Source: Planctomyces sp. (lineage in GTDB: Bacteria > Planctomycetota > Planctomycetia > Planctomycetales > Planctomycetaceae). From it: a DNA stretch of 64,000 nucleotides. The notes below the pieces were generated by a model. It had not been told where the DNA came from. It did no database searches and saw only the letters and a list, made by a program, of their open reading frames with translations. Location: contig JAEUIH010000003.1 in the NCBI GenBank assembly GCA_016795105.1, forward strand, positions 1 to 64,000, written 5' to 3'. This document shows positions 8,174-17,201 of the stretch, piece after piece (the first letter of the stretch is position 1; each line of letters begins with the position of its first letter). The position numbers and the translations under genes are program-made.

Positions 8174-10064
8174 ACCAGCGACCGTTTGATAAATCTCTGA
8201 ACAGCCAGAACAGACTGCCCTGAGCGGTTTCTGCTCGATAGTAGTCGCGGTGGACAGGTTGCTCTGTCCACCAGCTGGTCTGGAATCGTTCCGGACCATA
8301 GATGGCCACAATGCGTTCTCGCCGTCCCTGCCAGTGCAGGCCTTCCGACATCAGCGTGGCGCTGTCGAGTGTTGGGAGCAGCCATGGAACTGGCAGGAGT
8401 CGGAGAGGACGATCGCTGTGTGCCTGTGCCGAGGGTTTGATGGTCTGGTCGGATTCAGAGGGCGTGACCAGACGGTGAAGGACTTCCTGTGATTCGGCGT
8501 TTTCGCTTCGACTCGCACCGCTGTTGAGAACGGGGCGAACCTCAATGGTATGTTCGGGTCTTGGGTCGGTTGTGATTCGGACCGTACCTACAGCTGCGGG
8601 ACCAAGTCGACTGCTGAGTCGATTGACGAGAGCCGCAAGTTCGTCCTGAGGAACAAGATGATCGGCTGTGCTGAACAGATCTTTTTGTCTGGCCTGCGGA
8701 AGCGGGGACGTGGTGGCATGCATTCGGATGCGAAACACGGGCGATGAGATCGGAATGGATTCCAGCCTCAACTGAAGGACTTCCAGCAGAATGGATTGAT
8801 CCTGGGTTGCTCGAATGACTTCGGCCGCGAGCTGTATCGTTTCCGATGAGCCTGGAATTCCTGACCCACTGGTGAGTTCGCATTCGATACGGATGCAGCC
8901 GAGGCGGCGGCGGTCGAGTTGTTCCGTGATTTGCGTGAGAAGATGCTGCAGGACTTCGCAGATTTCGTTGCGGTTTTCTGCGGGATATTCGGAGCTCCAT
9001 GAAGTGCAGACGGGATCTGCCTCGGGGAGCGGGATCATGAGTTCATCAGCGGCCCCGATCAGCTGCAGAATTCGCGTGACGCCATCGGCCGAGAGTCTGG
9101 CAGGAAGGTCTTCGCGTGGCAGATTGAGGAGTGCCTTGAGTGTGCGAACCCCCAGCTGGTGCAGGATGTCGATATCTGCGGGCTGAAGTCGTGCGGCGGA
9201 TAACGGAAGTGGACCGAAGTATTCTGACTGAAGGCCAGGAGGTATGACGGACAGCGGTACGTCCCACGAAGGCCCGTCAATGTGAGCAAACGCCCATGCG
9301 CCGGCAACTGAGTCCGCGATCGCGACTCGGCAGCGATATCCGACCTGACGCATTTGGGCAATGAGTTGTTCGCCGAGTGACGATTCACTTCCGAACAGTG
9401 GCGCACAGCCGGTGATGTCGAGGAGAAGTGAGTCAGGTGCCGGAAGTTCATCCAGTGAGACAATGGGAGCGAAGCGTCGAGTGTGTTCGGCCGCTTCGCA
9501 GAGTCCTTTTCGATCTTCGGCGGGTTCCCAGAGTCGAAATTGAACGGCGTCGTGGTTTGGTTGAGTGCTTTCTTTGTGCTTGGTTGTTTTCTTTGATGTC
9601 GGACGACGGTGAGTCGGTTGAGCCATACTGCGAGCTTCGGCAAGAGGCATGCCGGGGCGAACTCCCAGGTGCCATGCCTGTTCGGACGCTGCAATGATGC
9701 AGGGGCCACTGCGGGCGGATGGGTAGATGAGACGAATGTACTTCAGGTCCGGATCGCTGGCGGTACTTCGACGTGATGGTGTGGAGTCTTCTGACGATGG
9801 CGAAGCCGTTTGAGCTGACGGTGGCGGAGCCGTATGCACAGCGAGCGCCTTCAACGACGGCGGAGCCATATTTACTGAAGAAGGCGGAGCCATATTTACT
9901 GAAGACGGCGGATCAGCCGGCCGCTGCTGCTCGTGTTGTGGCTCCAGCTGCTGTAGCCCCGGCTGTTGTTGTTCGTGCAGCAGACGTTGTTGTTGCAGCC
10001 TGTGCTGTTGCTGGAGCCGCTGAATCGGCCAGTTCGGGAACCGTACACACATGACCCGTTTCAT
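8151..10064 (-). CDS. imuB: ImuB-like inactive Y-family DNA polymerase
   Basis: 637 residues from ATG at 10064 (MKRVMCVRFPNWPIQ). After the first strand comes an insert of about 80 residues: a Gln-rich stretch (HRLQQQRLLHEQQQPG), then two copies of PPSSVNMA from a 24-bp duplication (9859-9906), then a Ser/Pro-rich spacer. The family fold resumes at YIRLIYPSARSGPCI and continues through SLLLDITGCAPLFG and the helix-hairpin-helix region (LHQLGVRTLKALLNLP). The usual pair of catalytic acidic residues of active Y polymerases is not evident, as is known for ImuB. It works with ImuA and DnaE2 in damage-induced mutagenic translesion synthesis; no dnaE2 is in the window. The 5' end overlaps imuA by about 150 bp. 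Confidence 0.85.
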   Translation of the reverse strand: MKRVMCVRFPNWPIQRLQQQHRLQQQRLLHEQQQPGLQQLEPQHEQQRPADPPSSVNMAPPSSVNMAPPSLKALAVHTAPPPSAQTASPSSEDSTPSRRSTASDPDLKYIRLIYPSARSGPCIIAASEQAWHLGVRPGMPLAEARSMAQPTHRRPTSKKTTKHKESTQPNHDAVQFRLWEPAEDRKGLCEAAEHTRRFAPIVSLDELPAPDSLLLDITGCAPLFGSESSLGEQLIAQMRQVGYRCRVAIADSVAGAWAFAHIDGPSWDVPLSVIPPGLQSEYFGPLPLSAARLQPADIDILHQLGVRTLKALLNLPREDLPARLSADGVTRILQLIGAADELMIPLPEADPVCTSWSSEYPAENRNEICEVLQHLLTQITEQLDRRRLGCIRIECELTSGSGIPGSSETIQLAAEVIRATQDQSILLEVLQLRLESIPISSPVFRIRMHATTSPLPQARQKDLFSTADHLVPQDELAALVNRLSSRLGPAAVGTVRITTDPRPEHTIEVRPVLNSGASRSENAESQEVLHRLVTPSESDQTIKPSAQAHSDRPLRLLPVPWLLPTLDSATLMSEGLHWQGRRERIVAIYGPERFQTSWWTEQPVHRDYYRAETAQGSLFWLFRDLSNGRWFIHGLFD

Positions 10065-10740
10065 AATCAATCTTCAGCAGAGCATGTCCCTGATGATGAA
10101 CCGCATTTCGGGATCGTAGCAGTTCGACAAGAATGAATCGCTGATTTCCGGCGAGTAGTTTTTGTTGATGTTGACGATCGGAGAGACGTACGAAGAAGCG
10201 GAGGTCAGCCCAGGAGGGTTGTTTCAGGGCCGAGTGAGGTCGGACCATATGTAGTGAGACGCCGCTGCGTTCGACGGCCAGCTGCAGGCGGCGCATTGCG
10301 GTGGATGAAATGCGATCGATCCAGCAGAGAACAGCTCGGATGCCGGAGCACCGAGTTGCCTGTTCCAGAGCCCAGAGAAAATCGGCCTGATGCGACGAAC
10401 CTCGGCCGGAGGGTGGTCGGATGAGGAGGAGTCGTGCGGCGGGGATACCCTGTCGCAGAGCTGCTTCGGCGTGGAATTCGTTTTGTCCATCAACAACGGC
10501 AATGCAGCCCGGTTTTGCGAGCATTGGAGCGAGGCAGCGGAGTGCTGTGGTGGCGACTGGCAGGCCTGGTGCATGCTGAACCCATTCCACGATGGTGGAA
10601 CCGGAGAAACCGCCGCCCGGAAGAAGACGATCAAGGGCCAGCAGCCCGGATGGGGTGCACGCGTTTTCAGACATCACAGGCTGGCTTTTTGCCAGCTGAC
10701 GTCGAAGTTCGCTGAGAATGGTAGAGCGTTCCGGGCCCAT
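9913..10740 (-). CDS. imuA: ImuA-like RecA-fold protein
   Basis: 275 residues from ATG at 10740 (MGPERSTILSEL). A RecA-related core is visible: LLPGGGFSGSTIVEW replaces a classical Walker A, followed by GCIAVVDGQ and the RAVLCWIDRIS strand. This is the usual partner of ImuB in the mutasome. The last 50 or so residues form an Ala/Thr-rich tail (TTTSAARTTTAGATAAGATT) written in another frame over the Gln-rich insert of ImuB. Normal ImuA proteins lack such a tail, so the overlap probably grew by triplet-like repeat expansion. Co-transcribed with imuB. No LexA box was recognised upstream. Confidence 0.8.
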   Translation of the reverse strand: MGPERSTILSELRRQLAKSQPVMSENACTPSGLLALDRLLPGGGFSGSTIVEWVQHAPGLPVATTALRCLAPMLAKPGCIAVVDGQNEFHAEAALRQGIPAARLLLIRPPSGRGSSHQADFLWALEQATRCSGIRAVLCWIDRISSTAMRRLQLAVERSGVSLHMVRPHSALKQPSWADLRFFVRLSDRQHQQKLLAGNQRFILVELLRSRNAVHHQGHALLKIDYETGHVCTVPELADSAAPATAQAATTTSAARTTTAGATAAGATTRAAAAG

Positions 10741-10890
10741 GAAAAATCGCCTGCCGCACAACAAAAAATTGCGACAAAACGGTTTCCCTACCCCAAAACA
10801 GCCGTCTGTCCTGACCGATCATCGGCCAGAACCAGCGGCATTCTTAACGATGTTGATAGTTGCTGTCAACTTCAGTACGGCTCGTGTCTT

Positions 10891-11368
10891 TCGTGGTTGA
10901 AAAGTACTCATCACGCTCCGCCGTGATGACGAGTCCCCGAGTCCGCCCCTGATGGCATCCATCGCGTCGCCAGTGTGATGGGTAACCACGGAATAGACGG
11001 AAGACGCGGAAAAGGACAACCGGGTGGTGGTGTGGTTCTTTCGTGGTTAAGAAAGTCCTCATCACGCTCCGTCGTGATGTCGAGTCCAGAGTTTGCCCCT
11101 GATGGTATCCATCGCGTCGCCAGTGTGAGGGTAACCACGGAATAGACGGAAGACGCGGAAAAGGACAACCGGGTGGTGGTGGGGTACTTTCGTGGTTAAG
11201 AAAGTCCTCATCACGCTCCGTCGTGATGTCGAGTCCCCGAGTCCGCCCCTGATGGCATCCATCGCGTCGCCAGTGTGATGGGTAACCACGGAATAGACGG
11301 AAGACGCGGAAAAGCACAACCGAGTGTTGCTGTGATTCTTCCGTTTCTTCCGCGTCTTCCGTGGTTAA
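10891..11368. repeat. Composite tandem repeat, three units of about 150 bp
   Basis: Three units start at 10901, 11052 and 11201 (spacing 151 and 149 bp). Each has a family A hairpin in reverse orientation (AAAGT[A/C]CTCATCACG), a spacer with CATCCATCGCGTCGCCAG, and then a family C palindrome whose left arm begins ACCACGGAATAGACGG and whose right arm ends CGTGGTT. The third unit keeps the longest right arm (to 11366). This fills the gap between imuA and the next gene. Open frames across it are repeat translation and not genes. Confidence 0.85.
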
Positions 11369-11431
11369 AACGCCAGCCCTGCCTGCGATTAGAATTCAAC
11401 ACCGCGAACTGTGTCACTTGGCAGGGCTCGA

Positions 11432-11460
11432 CATCACGACGGAGCGTGATGAGTACTTTG
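11432..11460 (+). repeat. Family A REP-like hairpin repeat
   Basis: CATCACG, ACGGAG loop, CGTGATG, GAGTACTTTG. Forward orientation, opposite to the three copies in the composite array just upstream. It ends eight bases before the 3' end of the neighbouring minus-strand gene. Confidence 0.9.
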
Positions 11461-11467
11461 GGGGGCA

Positions 11468-12988
11468 CTACTCGTCTTTTTCGAGCTGTTTCAGCAGATC
11501 GGCAGCGTCTTTGGGGAGTTCAACGCCGGGCGGAAGGTCGGGAATCAGGGAGTTCTTCTTTCCGGGTTTCTTGTCTGTTCCGCTCTTCTTGTCCGACGAG
11601 TCTTTCTTATCGCTGCCTGAAGACTTCTTTGGTTCTTCACCCTTCAGAATGATCTTAAATGAGCCGCTGACTCGGACTTCGGCGTCAGAGAATCCAATAT
11701 CATCAAACGAAACATCCAGCGAGTCTTCGCCTTTCTTCAGTCGTACTTGTCCGACCTGTTCTTCGACCACGCCGGCATCTTCGTCTTCGGTCCATTTTGA
11801 CGCGACAAGTTTCTTGCGGATGAAGTCGAATGCCGCTTTGCCTTTGCCCGCGGGGAGCACATATTCAATAGTCTGTTCGCTGACGACTTCAAGCGACTTT
11901 GCACCCGGGGGAGCGGGGATCGAGACAGTTGTCTTCTGGTTTTCCTTCTCCATCTGAGCTTTCTTTTGCTCAGCCAGTTCTTTGGCTCGTTTGTCCATCT
12001 CTTCAACTTCCGCTTCGGTGCTGAAGGTCACGGAAACGTCGGTCTTGTCGTTGAACGATTGAATGTCCACAGACATCATGTCATTGGCTGCATTGCGGAA
12101 GATCTGAAAGCCGGTTCCTTCGTCGGCATCTTCCACCGGTTGTTCTGTTGTGGCCTTCCATCCAGCCTTCGTGAATGCATCCGCATAGAACTGAAACATT
12201 TCTGACTTCTTCTCGTTTGGGATTGAGAAGTTCAGAACAGGAGGAGTATCCCGGTAATCCGGATGGTCTGACCCCGGGAACATCGGGATGTCGGCGGTCA
12301 GCAGTTCTGTACTGAGTCGCAGCATGGTTCGATTGTTCAGACCGGATGCCTTTGAACCCCAAACCATGATGCGAATGGCGTTCTTTCGAAAGTAGAGCAT
12401 CGGTTGTTCAGGAACCTGGCTGGCAGAGCCATATGGAGCCCAGCCTGCTTCAGTTAACAACTTTGCACAGTCATCAACGAGCTTCGCGGGTTCAATGTCT
12501 GAAAGATAGGATGCATCCGCCGGAGAAGAGTGATTAAAAACTTCGAGACCTTTGGGAACAGGCAGAGTCTTCGGATCCACGTTGCCGACATTCCCAAGGT
12601 AGACACTGGTGGATTCGCCTGGTTTTGTATACCCGGCAGATGTGGAGAGCGAAAGGCGAAAGCCTTCTTTCATCAGATGGCAGGAAGCACTGTCATCGGA
12701 AATGTATGCATTCGGCAATTCCTTCCAGCCCGCCTTTTTGAACTTTGCCTGCAGCTCTGTGAAGACCGGTTTCGGTTTTCCGGGGACTTCATACATGAGT
12801 GTCCCAAGGGATTTCATCGAAACGGAAATCACATCTTTCGGGACTTCCCATTTGCGGAGGTCCAGAACCTTCGCGGCCACTTCTGCAGTGGCAGGTTCGT
12901 CAGCAAAACAAGGGAAACAGGCAACGGAAACGATCGTCCACAAACACGCAGACGCGACTACGATCTGCCGAAAACTTGAATACATCAT
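11468..12988 (-). CDS. Exported protein with four related GW modules, function unknown
   Basis: 506 residues. A signal peptide (VVASACLWTIVSVACFPCFA) is followed by about four related modules of 90-100 residues, each ending in a helix and a Gly-Trp turn: FKKAGWKEL, LLTEAGWAPYG, FTKAGWKATT and the divergent LVASKWTED. A coiled-coil linker (about 325-345) separates modules three and four. The C-terminus is Lys/Ser-rich (KKSSGSDKKDSSDKKSGTD) and ends with an amphipathic helix. I do not recognise the family; similar long exported proteins are common in planctomycetes. The AT-rich stretch before the start (13001-13020) probably holds the promoter. Confidence 0.75.
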   Translation of the reverse strand: MMYSSFRQIVVASACLWTIVSVACFPCFADEPATAEVAAKVLDLRKWEVPKDVISVSMKSLGTLMYEVPGKPKPVFTELQAKFKKAGWKELPNAYISDDSASCHLMKEGFRLSLSTSAGYTKPGESTSVYLGNVGNVDPKTLPVPKGLEVFNHSSPADASYLSDIEPAKLVDDCAKLLTEAGWAPYGSASQVPEQPMLYFRKNAIRIMVWGSKASGLNNRTMLRLSTELLTADIPMFPGSDHPDYRDTPPVLNFSIPNEKKSEMFQFYADAFTKAGWKATTEQPVEDADEGTGFQIFRNAANDMMSVDIQSFNDKTDVSVTFSTEAEVEEMDKRAKELAEQKKAQMEKENQKTTVSIPAPPGAKSLEVVSEQTIEYVLPAGKGKAAFDFIRKKLVASKWTEDEDAGVVEEQVGQVRLKKGEDSLDVSFDDIGFSDAEVRVSGSFKIILKGEEPKKSSGSDKKDSSDKKSGTDKKPGKKNSLIPDLPPGVELPKDAADLLKQLEKDE

Positions 12989-13340
12989 CTTTTTACCCTG
13001 ATTCTATAATATATATGTGTGTTCAGTGCTGGTGGCTGGCGGATGTTGAAAAGTCAACATTGGCCTATCGAGTGCTGTGAGTGACGTCGTCCAAAAGCCC
13101 GACATATTCTGCGGAATTTTGCTCGCGATGGCAGCAAGTATCCATAAAACAGCGATGATCAGCAATAAGAAACAATGGATCACCTGGGGTTGCCGGAAAT
13201 GGCAGTGGGGCAGGACGGCGATGACTCAGGGAGCGAGGTGCAGTTGGTGAGAAGGGGCGGCTTTGATGAGCGGGAGCGAGCAGGGGTGTGGACGGGCAGA
13301 GGATGCACTGGTGGGCGAGCAGGGGTGTGGACGGGCAGGA
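12989..13340. other. Intergenic region with short direct repeat
   Basis: No convincing gene in about 350 bp. It holds an AT-rich block at 13001-13020 that could serve as promoter for the minus-strand gene, and a 24-bp direct repeat (core GCAGGGGTGTGGACGGGCAG) at 13276-13299 and 13315-13338. The second copy runs into the family B repeat. Confidence 0.5.
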
Positions 13341-13361
13341 ATGCCCATCCTACAAGTTTTG
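13331..13361 (-). repeat. Family B repeat (GGGCA/TGCCC hairpin), copy 1
   Basis: Read on the minus strand it is TTGTAGGATGGGCATTCCTG followed by CCCG. The GGGCA and TGCCC arms pair across TTCC. A close copy lies at 26026-26052. The likely start codon of the downstream gene (13341) falls within it. Confidence 0.7.
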
Positions 13362-14204
13362 ATTGTCTGTGGGGTAGTGCTGTCGGTGACATTGATTGCT
13401 GCGGCGCAGTTGGGGGAGCCGGGTGGACGTCAGCGTCGAGGTGGTGGGCGGTTCAATTATGGTGGAGCTCCTAGGGAGATTGATCGGAGTCAGTATCCAC
13501 AGTGGGAGATTCAGCCCGACTTTCGTGAAGATGTGTTTACGTTTGCACGAATCCAATATGGCAATTCGGGTAACACCCCGGATGCTCGCTGGAACAATGA
13601 CTTTCCGGATGCCGACTTGAATCTGTCGTATCGTCTGCAGCAACTGACGTCGATGCAGGTGAATCCGGACGGAGCAGTCATCAGGCTCGACGACCCAAAG
13701 CTGTTTGACTATCCGTTTATCTTTATGATCGGAGTCACGGGTGTGGATTTCAGCCCGAAGGAGGCATCAGCGCTTAGAGAATATCTGTTGAGCGGCGGCT
13801 TCCTGATGGTTGATGACTTCTGGACACCTCGAGAATGGCGTCACATCCAGGCCGAGATGCAAAAGGTGTTTCCTGACCTGAAGCCTCGTGAGCTGACCGC
13901 CGAGCATCCAATTTTTCACATCGTCTATGAACTCAAAGGGATTCCTCGAGTTCCCAGCATTCGTGCCTGGGAGCAGGGGCATATGTTTGAGTACTGGCAT
14001 GGCGACCCTGAAGGCGACGAGGATCCTCACTTTATGGCCTACTATGATACTCAGGGTCGGATCATGGCTATCTTCTGCTACAACAACGACATTTGCGATG
14101 GCTGGGAACGCGAGGGCGAAAACCGCGAGTACTTCGAACTGTTCTCAGAGAAGTGCTCGTACCCGCTCGGGATCAATATTATCACCTACGTCCTGACCCA
14201 TTGA
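13341..14204 (+). CDS. DUF4159-type exported protein
   Basis: 287 residues from the ATG at 13341, giving a signal peptide (LIVCGVVLSVTLIAAAQ). The core reads FTFARIQYGNSGNTPDARW, then FDYPFIFMIGVTGVDF, LREYLLSGGFLMVDDFW and a C-terminal GREY-like segment (REYFELFSEKCSYPLG). These match the DUF4159 family, which has a glutamine-amidotransferase-like fold and no known function. The start codon lies in a family B repeat (AGGAATGCCC), so the N-terminus is partly repeat-encoded; upstream in-frame sequence is also repeat. An inverted pair of family A hairpins follows six bases after the stop. Confidence 0.8.
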   Translation: MPILQVLIVCGVVLSVTLIAAAQLGEPGGRQRRGGGRFNYGGAPREIDRSQYPQWEIQPDFREDVFTFARIQYGNSGNTPDARWNNDFPDADLNLSYRLQQLTSMQVNPDGAVIRLDDPKLFDYPFIFMIGVTGVDFSPKEASALREYLLSGGFLMVDDFWTPREWRHIQAEMQKVFPDLKPRELTAEHPIFHIVYELKGIPRVPSIRAWEQGHMFEYWHGDPEGDEDPHFMAYYDTQGRIMAIFCYNNDICDGWEREGENREYFELFSEKCSYPLGINIITYVLTH

Positions 14205-14209
14205 TCAAA

Positions 14210-14296
14210 AAAGTACTCATCACGCTCCGCCGTGATGTTGAGTACCTGTCTGCGATTTTGCGTTCGTCATCACGGCGGAGCGTGATGAGTACTATG
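14210..14296. repeat. Inverted pair of family A repeats (REPIN-like)
   Basis: A reverse copy (14210-14237, AAAGTACTCATCACG...) and a forward copy (14268-14296, ...GAGTACTATG) face each other across 30 bp. The whole block could fold as one long hairpin. It sits between two convergent genes, where it could also act as a bidirectional terminator or mRNA stabiliser. Confidence 0.85.
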
Positions 14297-14299
14297 GGG

Positions 14300-16909
14300 T
14301 TATTCGTTTTCTTTGTTCTGAGCTGCGGGGGTTGGGAAGACGGGTTGCCATGTTGCAGCGCCTGCCGGGAAGCGGCCGAAGGCGACGTCTTTCGTTTGCT
14401 TTTCGAACGAAATCTGATCCAGAACTGTGACACCATCACGATCGACGAGATAAAGATCTTCACCGGATGCACTCAGCTTGAAATTCAGGTGAAGTCCTTC
14501 TTCTGCCTTGCCATCTTCATCGGCCCAGACGATCAGGTAGCCTTTGGGTTCGATTGAGGCGCCTTCGGGGAACGTCCACTTTGTCAGCACTTTTGCTGAA
14601 TCCGACAGGTACATACCGCTCAGGTCGACCGGCTTGTCGCTGGTGTTGTGAAGTTCAATCCAGTCATCGAATTCGCCCTGAGGATCTGCATTTGAGGCTG
14701 CGTTTGATGCAAGGAGTTCGTTGAGCAGTACAGACGACCCGGGTTTGACTTCGACGACTGGTTCTGTTGGTTCTGTTGCAGGTTCCTGAACGGATGGTTC
14801 AGCGTTCACAACATCAAGGTTCGCGATTTCCGCATGAGCCAGCAGGTATGTGCGGCGGCGATCAAAGAAGGTGCGAAGCGGCAGATGGCGTCCGGCTCGT
14901 TCGTCTTCTCCCGGATCATCTGCAGTTGCAATCTGGAATTCATCCCATGACGTCAGTTTGCGAGTTTCACCTTCAACGACTGGTCCAATCAATTCTCGGT
15001 TCTGTGCAATGAAAGGTCCGATGACTTTCCAGTCCATCGACTTTTCGGCAATTGTTCGGACACACCGCAGATAGCGATTTCGAAGTGATGGCGATGCAAG
15101 AACTTTACTGCGAAGCGGTTTGCTTTGATCATCCATTCCTGTGAGTGGATCGAGTTCAACAGAGCCGCCGCCACCGAATCCTCGAGGACCGCCTGGCCCA
15201 CCAAAACCAGGACCACCCCCAAAACCAGGGCCACCCCCAAAACCAGGACCACCAGATCCCGGCGGCTGATTACCGCGAGGCTCGCCGACCTGAATCATTG
15301 CTGGTTGTGCATCACCTGGGTTTCGTTCGCCGCCTGGCCCGCCAGGAAATCCGCCAGGTCCACCTGGGAATCCACCGGGCCCACCGGGGAATCCGCCGGG
15401 TCCACCAGGAAATCCACCTGGCCCGCCCGGGAATCCGCCTCTGCCACCCCGACCGCCGCCACCGGGACCGCTCATTGCTCCGTTGAAGGCTTCGTTCATA
15501 TCGTGGGGGATGAAGTGGAATTTTCCGGCATCGGACAGGTAGATACTGTAGTCGCTGGCCCTTACCCAATAGCCGTCATTGTTGATGAGTGCACAGTCCA
15601 GAGCCAGGAACCAGATGAGGCTGTTGAGGTCAACCATCGGTTCGAGGGCAGCTTCGAGTTCTTCGGCCGGTGTTTCGTCGATGGTTCGGCAAAGAGCAAC
15701 CAGCGCTTTCCATGCGTCTTCGTTTTCTTCGGACTTGAGGTCGTAACGGCGTCGATATTCTTCAATGTCATCTCCGAGATATCGCAATCCACCATCGCCC
15801 ATTGGGCTGCCGCTGACTTTCCATCTTGAGCCTTTGGAGGTCTGGTAGTTTTCTTTGAGGAAATCTTTGTTGAACTGCTGAACGCTCGGGTAGATTCCCC
15901 AGTCTTCGCCATTGATAACAACTCGCACGAAGTTCGCTTTGGGTGCAGCGGTGTATTGTCGAGCAATGTGAGAGTAGAGCACGCTGCTCATGAATGATGG
16001 GTCTTCGTGAGCATTGAGGAGGTTCAAAGTCTTGTAGCCGTAGAGTCGCTGATCTTCATCAACGAAATCCATCGTCAGATTCAGTGAACGCTTATAGCTG
16101 CTGGGCACCATTCCAAACGACGACATTCCTCGAAAGTGAACCCCCACATTTGGATATGTCTTTCCATCGACTTCAAGTGTCGCGGGTAGTTCCACATCGG
16201 TGTTATTAAAGGTCTCCATTTCCTTCTCCCAGTTTGGGGTGTCGAAGGTCAGGAAGAGAGTTCTGAGTACGTTCGTGTCGTAGAGTTCAGCATCAGGATA
16301 GTTCAGCACATCTCGGGGAGACACCTCTTTGCCGGGTTGAGCAGGCTCCTGATTCTGTCGCCCGAACCCAGGACCGCGACCCATGCGACCGCCTCGCTGA
16401 GGCATGTTTTCCATGGCCACTTTTCGTTCTTCGGCGTTGAGTCGACCGTCGCCATCTTTGTCGTATTCGTCCACGATCTTCAGATTGGCACCACCCATCA
16501 TTCCGCCCGGAGGCCCCCCGAAACCGCCTCGACCACCAGGCCCGCCCTGACCACCTCCGAACGGAAACTGTGGCATGGTTTCTTCGCCCACCAGTTTCCC
16601 GTCGGAGTTCTTATCCAGACCTCTCAGTGCAGCGGGCGCAGCTTCAAGTTCTTCGGCCGAAATTTCCCCGTCGAGATTCTTATCCAATGCTTCCATCAGC
16701 GGAAACGGCGGCGGACCAAATCCCGGGCCACCAAATCCTGGTCCACCAAATCCTGGTCCACCCGGACCCTGGCCGCCTGGTGGTTGTGATCCCTGAGGAG
16801 GTTGTACGAGAGACGCCTGAAGCGGCACTTCCGAAGAATTCAAACCGATCCAGAAGATGGCTCCGCCGACGGCTGAAAGTGCAGCAAGGCCGTACATCAA
16901 ACGCTTCAT
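14300..16909 (-). CDS. CotH-like protein with EF-hands, collagen-like Gly repeats and lamin-tail domain
   Basis: 869 residues. Signal anchor (GLAALSAVGGAIFWIGL), then three EF-hand calcium loops: DKNLDGEISAEE (76-87), DKNSDGKLVGEE (99-110) and DKDGDGRLNAEE (150-161). The CotH kinase-like domain follows (about 200-490: LFLTFDTPNWEKEM, FRGMSSFGM, YGYKTLNLLNA, WFLALDCALINNDGYW, FHFIPHDMNEAF). It is interrupted by a Gly/Pro-rich region of about 100 residues built on GGFPGGP units. A lamin-tail domain (SSVLLNELLASNAASN onward) ends the protein. CotH homologues phosphorylate spore-coat proteins; here an envelope role is likely. The EF-hands, Gly repeats and LTD suggest a calcium-dependent surface protein. 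Confidence 0.85.
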   Translation of the reverse strand: MKRLMYGLAALSAVGGAIFWIGLNSSEVPLQASLVQPPQGSQPPGGQGPGGPGFGGPGFGGPGFGPPPFPLMEALDKNLDGEISAEELEAAPAALRGLDKNSDGKLVGEETMPQFPFGGGQGGPGGRGGFGGPPGGMMGGANLKIVDEYDKDGDGRLNAEERKVAMENMPQRGGRMGRGPGFGRQNQEPAQPGKEVSPRDVLNYPDAELYDTNVLRTLFLTFDTPNWEKEMETFNNTDVELPATLEVDGKTYPNVGVHFRGMSSFGMVPSSYKRSLNLTMDFVDEDQRLYGYKTLNLLNAHEDPSFMSSVLYSHIARQYTAAPKANFVRVVINGEDWGIYPSVQQFNKDFLKENYQTSKGSRWKVSGSPMGDGGLRYLGDDIEEYRRRYDLKSEENEDAWKALVALCRTIDETPAEELEAALEPMVDLNSLIWFLALDCALINNDGYWVRASDYSIYLSDAGKFHFIPHDMNEAFNGAMSGPGGGGRGGRGGFPGGPGGFPGGPGGFPGGPGGFPGGPGGFPGGPGGERNPGDAQPAMIQVGEPRGNQPPGSGGPGFGGGPGFGGGPGFGGPGGPRGFGGGGSVELDPLTGMDDQSKPLRSKVLASPSLRNRYLRCVRTIAEKSMDWKVIGPFIAQNRELIGPVVEGETRKLTSWDEFQIATADDPGEDERAGRHLPLRTFFDRRRTYLLAHAEIANLDVVNAEPSVQEPATEPTEPVVEVKPGSSVLLNELLASNAASNADPQGEFDDWIELHNTSDKPVDLSGMYLSDSAKVLTKWTFPEGASIEPKGYLIVWADEDGKAEEGLHLNFKLSASGEDLYLVDRDGVTVLDQISFEKQTKDVAFGRFPAGAATWQPVFPTPAAQNKENE

Positions 16910-17201
16910 TTATATGCTCCGTGGATCCTTCGGATCGCAAATCGATTGGGAGACAGGAATTGTCGATGGGTTTTGGTTAATTTCTGATGAAGGTTAAACC
17001 AGCAAGGCTCATGAAAGTGTTGGACGCGAAACGAGAAATCTTAAGATTTTTTCGAAACTCTCCAATTGCGTTGCAACATCACAATTCACACTGCGACCGG
17101 AAGGCTTGCACTACCCTCTGATGTCTGTAACAATCACACGTAAGGTGTGTGTGTTTGTGTTTCCTAGTGTATTCTTGGCGAAAGTTTAGGTCGAGCTAAG
17201 G

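Noticed and set aside
9773-10054. Plus-strand frame rich in Ala, Val and Glu
   Set aside because: It is the reverse of the low-complexity imuB/imuA overlap.
10844-11468. Minus-strand open frames across the composite array
   Set aside because: They only translate families A and C; the repeated peptides have no independent support.
15125-15829. Plus-strand frame opposite the CotH gene
   Set aside because: Produced by the Gly/Pro-rich repeat; the CotH frame has recognisable domains.
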